DNA of 20,193 nt from an uncultured SAR324 cluster bacterium (GTDB lineage Bacteria > SAR324 > NAC60-12), in the NCBI GenBank assembly GCA_902513935.1, contig CABXOR010000035.1:1-20193 (forward strand), read 5' to 3'. Each line of letters opens with the position of its first letter. The stretch's first letter is position 1. Positions 7,670-13,518 of this stretch are shown piece after piece. The translations under genes were made by a program, and so were the position numbers. The notes beneath the pieces were generated by a model. The model ran no database searches. It worked only from the letters and a program-made list of their open reading frames with translations, and was not told the DNA's origin.

Positions 7670-8374
7670 TTATTTACTAGTTCGTGTTTTGGTGTCATTC
7701 ATAACTGCAACATAAATTACAAAGCCAAAAATTAACTTATTCAATAAATCACTCAAATTGTATATAATATTTAGACTATTTATATCTATACCACCACCGA
7801 GGTTATTGATGAAATATCCTAAAGGGTATATTGCCCAACCAATCGATATAATTAGTCTCAACCCATTAAATGCTGTATGTGTGGCCTCGTTGTCACTAGA
7901 TATATTTGCACGGGCAGCTTCACCCGCATAAACCTCACCGAGAATATATAACCAGCCAACAATTCCGATAATAAAGCCCAATGTTACACTCATATAACCT
8001 GCCGCGCCAAGAAATTCACCTATTACCATTACTTGTGTTCCGATTAAGAGTCGCCAAAATAAAGCTGACGAAACTTTTGTTACAGCAGTCAAAATAACAT
8101 AAAACAATACTATTTGGATCGTATGCGAAAGTACCCAATCTAAATAACGAAGAATTATTGGGGCTGAACCTGTATCAACCCACATTGTTTTTATGTAATG
8201 GTAAAAAATAGCTGAAATTAACATAGCGACACCCAATAATGTCATGGTTGTGTGCCATCTGCTATCTGCCTTGTTTCTTTCTATAAGAAAGAAAATAGAG
8301 GCTCCAAACATAGCCATAGATAAAAGCCAAAATGTACCACCTACAATATCTGTGGGTAGCAATGTGCTATTCAT
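7670..8374 (-). CDS. Proteorhodopsin-family rhodopsin with atypical helix C
   Basis: This 234-residue seven-helix inner-membrane protein starts at 8374 behind AAAGGT. It is clearly of the proteorhodopsin family: DTGSAPIILRYLDW (67-80), GWAIYPLGYF (179-188), and NLSDLLNKLIFG (206-217) with the retinal Schiff-base lysine at Lys213 and counterion partner Asp209. His59 matches proteorhodopsin His75, and Asp79 matches the primary acceptor Asp97. Departures are concentrated in helix C. Relative to proteorhodopsin, Thr101 is Ser83, Val102 is His84, Pro103 is Thr85 and the proton donor Glu108 is Leu90. Position 105 is Gln87, the residue linked to blue absorption. Glu142 is also replaced (Ala124). Retinal binding is expected; efficient pumping is doubtful. 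No retinal-synthesis gene is in the window. Confidence 0.96.
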   Translation of the reverse strand: MNSTLLPTDIVGGTFWLLSMAMFGASIFFLIERNKADSRWHTTMTLLGVAMLISAIFYHYIKTMWVDTGSAPIILRYLDWVLSHTIQIVLFYVILTAVTKVSSALFWRLLIGTQVMVIGEFLGAAGYMSVTLGFIIGIVGWLYILGEVYAGEAARANISSDNEATHTAFNGLRLIISIGWAIYPLGYFINNLGGGIDINSLNIIYNLSDLLNKLIFGFVIYVAVMNDTKTRTSK

Positions 8375-8445
8375 GATATACCTTTGATTCCTACGTTATT
8401 TTTATTCAGGCCCGTTGTTATTGTCCATATTGCAAAGGAACGTGG

Positions 8446-8485
8446 CCATTTTAGCTAACTCAAAATGGAACAATTGCCTTTGTTC
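8446..8485. promoter_or_regulatory. Two abutting palindromes upstream of the rhodopsin gene
   Basis: CCATTTT (8446-8452) pairs with AAAATGG (8462-8468) across 9 bases. Starting on the last base of that dyad, GAACAA (8468-8473) pairs with TTGTTC (8480-8485) across 6 bases. They lie 72-111 bases upstream of the rhodopsin start codon, a place suited to an operator or an mRNA leader structure. No specific regulator is implied. Confidence 0.4.
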
Positions 8486-8860
8486 AAAGAGTCGTTTTAT
8501 TAGACTTTCTTACACATGTAGCTAAAGATGTGGCTCGTATAACGGGAACGATCTCATTACATCAAGGTTCATAGACTCAAAGTAAGCCCTTCTACTTTTG
8601 ATGACAATATTGGGGAAAATTTGTTTTTAATAATAGAATAACTTATTTCTTCTTTATGGTGAAAATACTCTGTCTTCTAAGAGATGGGGGAATCCTGATA
8701 CCATAAAATATTCAGCATAAATAAATATATTGAAAGGATCTGAACGATTTACTGTAAAACGCTAACAGTACTGCCCCATTCACGTCATCTTGTTTTCCAT
8801 TTAATTGGAACTCACTAATTAAAAAAAATTAACTTTAGACGAGATTCAACGTTAATAGTA

Positions 8861-8911
8861 ACAATAATTACTCCACAAAGAACGTGATTTACCTTCACTT
8901 AATCAGGAGTT
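8861..8911. promoter_or_regulatory. 51-bp conserved element, copy A (upstream of rhodopsin)
   Basis: This stretch matches 10251-10301 without gaps at 42 of 51 positions, including a block at 8888-8911 with only one mismatch in 24. On the minus strand, copy B lies 70-120 bases upstream of the binding-protein start, and copy A is the corresponding element upstream of the rhodopsin-flotillin unit, though about 490 bases away. It contains a GTGA-N7-TCAC dyad read on the minus strand. A shared operator or promoter-proximal site is the likely explanation. Confidence 0.55.
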
Positions 8912-8987
8912 TGAATGAAGACAATTAATCCAATAATAAATATTATTAATCATTGAATCAAAATGTGTTTTAATCAATCAAACTCCT
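8905..8987. repeat. Inverted repeat with nested AT-rich dyads after the binding-protein gene
   Basis: AGGAGTTTGA (8905-8914) is the exact reverse complement of TCAAACTCCT (8978-8987). The 63-base interior holds smaller dyads (AATAAT/ATTATT). It begins 18 bases past the binding-protein stop on the minus strand. Without a T-run it is not a classical terminator, but a stable 3' end or attenuating structure between the binding protein and the rhodopsin is plausible. Confidence 0.45.
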
Positions 8988-9005
8988 AAGAATTGTGATG
9001 ACTAA

Positions 9006-10181
9006 TCAAGAACCCGGATCATATTTTTCTGGATCCGCAGGTCTTAAGAAGAAGTTATCGAGATAGCTTTTACCACCCCAAGTTTCAATTCCTACATTAA
9101 ACCATTCAGTAGAGTTACGATCACAGTCTGTTCCCATCATAGATTTAACATCGTTAACATCAATTACCTGTGAAGGCACTAAAATTGACTGAATTTTTGG
9201 CCCTTGACCTTGCAAAGTCCGCATCATAATGTTCCATCCCATTTCAATGTCATCACCTGGAGGCCATGTTTGAATTGCACCACTGATATAATCAGGATTG
9301 TTGCGCCAATAACACAATGCACCAATTTCGCCACCTACTGACATTGGCGGCACACCACGTCCTGATTGCAAGAAGGCCTGTAGTACACCAGTTTCACCTG
9401 AAGACTGTACAGCTACACCGTCAAGTTGCCCCGGATGTGTCGCTAACCACTTCTGCGTTTCAACCTGTCCAACCTGAGAGGTCCACATATGAGCAATTTG
9501 CCCGACGACCTTAATACCAGGGAATCTAGATAAACCATCCAATACACCACGATTTTGTGAATCAGATGCAGAAAATCCGGGAATACCTTCAATTACCAGT
9601 ACATTTCCCTTGCCTTTAATCTCTTTAGCCATCCAGGTACCTACCTCAAAGCCAGCTTGATGATAGTTCACAGATGAGTTTATTGAAAGTGGCGAAGTTG
9701 TATATCCAGTAAAGGAAAAGACTGGTACACCTCTATCAAATGCATACTTAATTGCCTGATTCAACGCGGTAGGATTTGAACAACAAATGATAATTGCATC
9801 TACCCCCTGATCAACTAATTGTCTAATCTGTTGAATCTGTAATGAATCTTTCAGATTTGACTGCGTAACAATAATGTCATTAAGCAAACCAAGCTTTTGC
9901 CATTTAGGTTTGATCACGTCCATTAAACGACCCATCGCACCCTTACGCCATGTATTACCAGCATAGGTACTTGCATAACCTACCGTCCATGGTGGCTTAC
10001 GTTCACTTTTCCATTCTCGAAAAGCACTTTCACCGAGCGGTTGAGCTGGATCCATAAGTTTTGGGTTGTACACACTGTCTCTGATATCACTAGGAAGTTC
10101 ATCCAAGCCTCCCGCCATCACTATCGTAAATAAGCCGAACGACAACAAAATAGACAGTGTAACTTTTATCACTTTTTTCAT
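9006..10181 (-). CDS. Periplasmic sugar-type ABC substrate-binding protein
   Basis: This 391-residue protein starts at 10181 behind GAGGT. Residues 1-23 are a Sec signal peptide ending in VMA with no lipobox cysteine, so the mature protein is free in the periplasm. From about residue 65 it follows the RbsB/Peripla_BP_4 fold: WTVGYASTYAGNTWR, QIQQIRQLVDQGVDAIIICC, AIKYAFDRGVPVFSF, ASDSQNRGVLDGL and a C-terminal lobe with GALCYWRNNPDY. It is about 90 residues longer than RbsB, with an extra stretch at 25-64 and a tail after 350. It is presumably the receptor for the ATPase and permeases encoded divergently to the right. The ligand is unknown; the family includes sugar, autoinducer-2 and TorT-like receptors. 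The 51-bp element copy B lies upstream. Confidence 0.92.
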   Translation of the reverse strand: MKKVIKVTLSILLSFGLFTIVMAGGLDELPSDIRDSVYNPKLMDPAQPLGESAFREWKSERKPPWTVGYASTYAGNTWRKGAMGRLMDVIKPKWQKLGLLNDIIVTQSNLKDSLQIQQIRQLVDQGVDAIIICCSNPTALNQAIKYAFDRGVPVFSFTGYTTSPLSINSSVNYHQAGFEVGTWMAKEIKGKGNVLVIEGIPGFSASDSQNRGVLDGLSRFPGIKVVGQIAHMWTSQVGQVETQKWLATHPGQLDGVAVQSSGETGVLQAFLQSGRGVPPMSVGGEIGALCYWRNNPDYISGAIQTWPPGDDIEMGWNIMMRTLQGQGPKIQSILVPSQVIDVNDVKSMMGTDCDRNSTEWFNVGIETWGGKSYLDNFFLRPADPEKYDPGS

Positions 10182-10250
10182 ATTACCTCTTTCATTTACT
10201 ATAGATTAACTTTGATCAACATCTTCAATTACTGTTAAACACCAACGTCA

Positions 10251-10301
10251 ACAATAATTGTCCCATAAAGAGTGATATTTACCGTCACTTAATCAGGAGT
10301 T
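10251..10301. promoter_or_regulatory. 51-bp conserved element, copy B (upstream of the binding protein)
   Basis: This is the gapless partner of 8861-8911 (42 of 51 identical), 70-120 bases upstream of the binding-protein start. Read on the minus strand it contains AGTGA-N9-TCACT, a likely operator dyad, and a TTGACG hexamer overlaps its end (10246-10251), suggesting that the element sits at or just above a promoter. Confidence 0.55.
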
Positions 10302-10980
10302 AAACAAATTCAATTCAACTACAATCTCTCCCCTTGCTGGAATACGGCAGTATTATTTGGCAGTTTCCAATGCTAGTCATAATCTTTAGACTACTCCATT
10401 GCTAATCTTCGAAGTATGTAAATCGAAAATAAAGTTTTGAATGTCTAAATTTTCTAGAACAATTCAAACTGACTGAAATTCTTAGCAATAATATAAGAAT
10501 GACTGCAAAATGACAGTATAAAAAAGTCATTTATTTACCTGTTGTCAACATTGATCCAGAAACTTGCCTTTGAATCACACTCCCCATTTGCTATCAATAA
10601 ATTTACTATTAGTAAATCTACTGATAAAAGAGCGGCCAGTATCTTGTAATATTATATTTCTGTCAAGTAAAAAGTTTAATAAAATAAAAATCTTGTCATA
10701 CACTTTTCCCCTCTGCTATATTTCGAATAAGTTTATCGCTATTAGTATTCTCTTTCGTATTGGGCGGGAAGATAATAATAAAAGCTTTAAAACCAAGAAA
10801 TATATCCTGGCTGGATCATTTTCAAGTCCATGTAATTGTTTTTAATATTCCTACATGATAGTCCAAGTTAAAGTTTTGTTTACTATGTTGAAAGGCTGTC
10901 TTGGATTTATTTGCTCACTCAAACCGAATATAAAAATCTTGTTTAATTGAGACCAAGTAAAGTCTCTCTTCACTGAGATA

Positions 10981-10992
10981 ACCTATGTAGGT
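10981..10992. promoter_or_regulatory. 12-bp palindrome ACCTATGTAGGT
   Basis: ACCTA and TAGGT are perfect inverted arms around TG, 125 bases upstream of the -35 box of the ATPase promoter. Near it a small hairpin (GAGAC at 10949-10953 with GTCTC at 10962-10966) adds to the local symmetry. It could be an operator half of the divergent region; no regulator is implied. Confidence 0.3.
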
Positions 10993-11116
10993 CATTCCAA
11001 ATTGCAGTGTTTTTTTAGGGACGGAAAGAATATTATGTGTTATGACAAGCCTAAATATTAATATATAATATTGATATTATACGTTATAAATAATTTTTTG
11101 CATAAATCGCATTCTA

Positions 11117-11145
11117 TTGACAGTGGTATGTGATAAAAATAAACT
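11117..11145 (+). promoter_or_regulatory. Sigma70-like promoter for the transporter operon
   Basis: A perfect TTGACA (11117-11122), a 17-base spacer and TAAACT (11140-11145, 4 of 6 matches to the -10 consensus) point towards the ATPase gene. The start codon is at 11263, giving a leader of about 110 bases that ends in GGAG before the ATG. Confidence 0.65.
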
Positions 11146-11262
11146 ATACGTACATTTTGTAAGTTATTGAGATAGGATTGAGCTTTAACTCAACTACGAA
11201 ATAAAATATGACCATAAGAAAAAAAGTTAATTTATTAAATTCCAATTCTGGAGTGTGTTGAA

Positions 11263-13362
11263 ATGAGCATTAAAGGACAAAACATTTTAGAAGAAAACAT
11301 TTTAGAAGAAAACGCTTCCGTGGCGTCAAATAATTTGACCAAATTTCCTGGTGAACTGTATGTTAAGAATGTTCACAAATCATTTGGAGTGACTAAAGCA
11401 CTAAATGATGTTTGTTTTACTGGGTATTTTGGAGAAATTCACGCTGTTATTGGTGGTAACGGTTCCGGCAAGAGTACTCTGGCAAAAGTGTTAGCTGGTG
11501 TTTTGCCTATTGATTCAGGAAAGGTCTCAGTCAATGGAGAACACCCAAGCACTCCAAAAAAATCTCGTGATTTAGGCTTGGCAATGGTTTTTCAAGAAGT
11601 ACTTGTGGCAGACGAGTCATCCGTCGTTGATAATTTATTTATTGGCACAGATGGCTTTTTTACTAAGACAATGTCAGATAATGAAAAGCAAAACAAGGCT
11701 CGTACTTTGATGAGTGAATTAGCTGATGAAGAAATTGACCCGTTAGCACCTGCTGGAAATTTGCCACTAAGTATTAAAGCTTGGATAACTATCACTCGTG
11801 CCCTATTAAGTGAGCCAAAAGTATTAATTCTTGATGAGTCTTCTGCGGCGTTAGATTTTGACTCTACAGAACGACTGTTTAACAAAATGCGAGAATTGAG
11901 GGACAAGGGGACTGCTATCATCATAGTAAGTCACCGCATTGCTGAATTGGTCAGAATTAGTGATCGATGTACAGTTATGAGAGACGGAAAAGACGTTGGT
12001 GTATTGGAAAAACACGAGATTAATGAAGAAAATCTATTGAGATTAATGACAGGTCAGGAGCAAACTAAAAATACAAACGGGGATGGGGCACATAAAACAT
12101 TAAGTACACAAGTTTCTCTAAAAACAAAAAACATGCAAGTCTGGCCGGAAAGTGACAAGTCAGATTTCGAATTATTAAAAGGAGAAATTGTTGGCATTAC
12201 AGGATTAGACGGACATGGGCAGGACGATTTTGTTCGCATACAGGCAGGTGTTGCTCGTGCATACAAAGGCTTTACTCAGGTTAGCATAAATCATGGAGAT
12301 GATTATTTTTCGATTAAGAGTCTCGAGGAGGCACAAAAACATGATATTGCATTTGTTTCAGGCGATCGCAAGCGGGAAGGAATTCTCCCTAATTTAAGTA
12401 TTAAAGAGAACTTGGCAATTTCCATGTACGATAATCACAGTAAGGTTCCTGGGGTACGCTATATTGAATGGAGCGCTATAAATGATATTGTTGAATGGGA
12501 GGTTGAGCGACTGGCAATTAAGACAGGTCCTAAAGAGAATTTAATTACTTCATTAAGTGGGGGTAATCAACAAAAGGTTATGTTAGGAAGGGCCTTTGCA
12601 ACGCATCCCAAAATTTTAGTTTTGCTGGACCCTGCACGAGGAATTGATTTGCAAACAAAAAGAGACCTTTATAAACAATTAAGAGATTTTGCTGATGAAG
12701 GATACTCTGTAATATATATGTCAACTGAACTAGAAGAGTTTATTGGTTTTTGTTCTCGTGTCATTGTGTTTCGTAATGGTAGCATATACGAAACATTTAA
12801 AGATGAACAAATTAATCCAGATTTAATCCTAGCGTCTATGTTTGGGCATGTTCAAGATGGGGACACTAACAAAACAACAAACAGTCTGGCAGACAAAAAT
12901 AACCAACGATCGGGTGAGATGCAAACTGTATCTGAAAAACAGAATAATAATGATTATGATAAATTGGGGGTTAATGTGAGTAAATACAACGTAAGTAAGT
13001 ACTTCAAAAATGAGTCTGATACGTTAGGATCAAATGTGAATAAAGGTGGAGAGTTTTCCACAACCGATGAAGAAAATTTTAAAGCACTTAGAAGTTTATC
13101 TGAAAGTAAATACAGTAGAAACAAACGGAGCATAATAGAAGAAGTTAATCCGTCATTAACAATGTCAGAATACTCAGACAATGATGCAAAAGAGTTTGAA
13201 AATTTGATGACATTTAAAGAGCAGACTAATAAGGGTAAACATCATTCTAATAGGGGAAAAATTTATGAGGGTTACTCTGATACTGATGAACAATCATTCA
13301 ATAAACTTACGACATTGGCAGGGGGGGGGGGAATGGAAAAGAATTTATCAGTAATTCTATAA
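11263..13362 (+). CDS. Sugar-type ABC importer ATPase (RbsA-like, two ATPase domains) with repetitive tail
   Basis: This 699-residue protein has a first ATPase domain (about 31-265) with Walker A GGNGSGKST (64-72) and Walker B LILDES (188-193) but a degenerate signature (LSIKAW, 169-174). The second domain (about 290-530) lacks the Walker A lysine (GLDGHGQDD) and has an altered Walker B (LLDPARGID, 454-462), yet keeps a canonical LSGGNQQK signature (431-438). Only one complete composite ATP site can therefore form, as is typical of this subfamily. Residues about 535-699 are a hydrophilic tail, absent from ordinary RbsA (about 500 residues), carrying repeats of the form Y/F-S/T-x-x-D-x-x-x-F-x-x-L. 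An 11-G run (13321-13331) puts a premature stop at 13360-13362; one more G or two fewer would extend the protein to 13478 and add a fourth repeat. The gene starts the operon with both permeases. Confidence 0.93.
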   Translation: MSIKGQNILEENILEENASVASNNLTKFPGELYVKNVHKSFGVTKALNDVCFTGYFGEIHAVIGGNGSGKSTLAKVLAGVLPIDSGKVSVNGEHPSTPKKSRDLGLAMVFQEVLVADESSVVDNLFIGTDGFFTKTMSDNEKQNKARTLMSELADEEIDPLAPAGNLPLSIKAWITITRALLSEPKVLILDESSAALDFDSTERLFNKMRELRDKGTAIIIVSHRIAELVRISDRCTVMRDGKDVGVLEKHEINEENLLRLMTGQEQTKNTNGDGAHKTLSTQVSLKTKNMQVWPESDKSDFELLKGEIVGITGLDGHGQDDFVRIQAGVARAYKGFTQVSINHGDDYFSIKSLEEAQKHDIAFVSGDRKREGILPNLSIKENLAISMYDNHSKVPGVRYIEWSAINDIVEWEVERLAIKTGPKENLITSLSGGNQQKVMLGRAFATHPKILVLLDPARGIDLQTKRDLYKQLRDFADEGYSVIYMSTELEEFIGFCSRVIVFRNGSIYETFKDEQINPDLILASMFGHVQDGDTNKTTNSLADKNNQRSGEMQTVSEKQNNNDYDKLGVNVSKYNVSKYFKNESDTLGSNVNKGGEFSTTDEENFKALRSLSESKYSRNKRSIIEEVNPSLTMSEYSDNDAKEFENLMTFKEQTNKGKHHSNRGKIYEGYSDTDEQSFNKLTTLAGGGGMEKNLSVIL
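11281..11310 (+). repeat. Perfect 15-bp tandem duplication in the ATPase gene
   Basis: The 15-base unit AACATTTTAGAAGAA occurs twice in a row (11281-11295, 11296-11310) and encodes NILEE twice, seven codons after the start. It is in frame, so gain or loss of a unit changes the N-terminus by five residues without breaking the gene. Confidence 0.85.
13321..13331 (+). repeat. 11-base poly-G tract, candidate contingency locus
   Basis: Eleven consecutive G follow GCA (codon 686). The current length leads to a stop ten codons later. The next frame is open from the tract to TAG at 13476-13478 and continues the protein's own repeat motif, so tract length would switch between short and long forms of the ATPase tail. 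A sequencing or assembly error in a homopolymer is the main alternative. Confidence 0.75.
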
Positions 13363-13478
13363 AACAAAAACATATAACTAAGTTGGAAGATCCTGATAAA
13401 AATAATTCTGACTCAGATTCTTTTGAATACACCGAAGAGGATATACAAGAATTCGAAAAACTAATGCATAAAAAATAG
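13332..13478 (+). pseudogene. Out-of-frame continuation of the ATPase C-terminal tail
   Basis: Reading in the frame that starts AAT at 13332, the sequence is open for 48 codons to TAG at 13476-13478 and ends FEYTEEDIQEFEKLMHKK. That segment is a fourth copy of the repeat found at residues 599-613, 637-649 and 671-685 of the annotated ATPase, so it belongs to the same protein. With 9 or 12 G in the tract the product would be 737-738 residues and would end 40 bases before the next gene, a more normal operon gap than the 156 bases seen with the short form. Confidence 0.75.
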
Positions 13479-13518
13479 TATTCGTAATTGTAAGAATATC
13501 ATAAGTGTAAAATAAATA

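Larger units (their letters stand above)
8375..9005. other. 631-bp intergenic region upstream of the rhodopsin
   Basis: I find no convincing gene here. The region holds paired palindromes near the rhodopsin (8446-8485), one copy of a 51-bp conserved element (8861-8911) and an inverted repeat with AT-rich dyads (8905-8987) just after the binding-protein stop. The rhodopsin either has a long leader or its own promoter, which I could not place with confidence. Confidence 0.6.
10182..11262. other. 1.08-kb divergent intergenic region
   Basis: This stretch separates the leftward binding protein from the rightward ATPase and should carry both promoters. I see copy B of the 51-bp element (10251-10301), a 7-bp dyad (10498-10504 with 10525-10531), a GAGAC/GTCTC hairpin (10949-10966), a 12-bp palindrome (10981-10992) and a sigma70-like promoter (11117-11145). 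No convincing gene or known riboswitch is visible. Its length is unusual for a gene pair needing only two promoters, so a small RNA is possible. Confidence 0.55.

Noticed and set aside
8468..8485. LexA-type SOS box upstream of the rhodopsin
   Set aside because: GAAC and GTTC are present, but the spacing and core do not match either the proteobacterial or the Bacillus LexA consensus.
10498..10531. 7-bp dyad with a 20-base loop in the divergent region
   Set aside because: Symmetry at this level is expected by chance in AT-rich DNA of this length, and nothing nearby supports a function.
10564..10845. 93-codon plus-strand frame in the divergent region
   Set aside because: It opens only with TTG, has no ribosome binding site, and its composition is that of translated AT-rich intergenic DNA.
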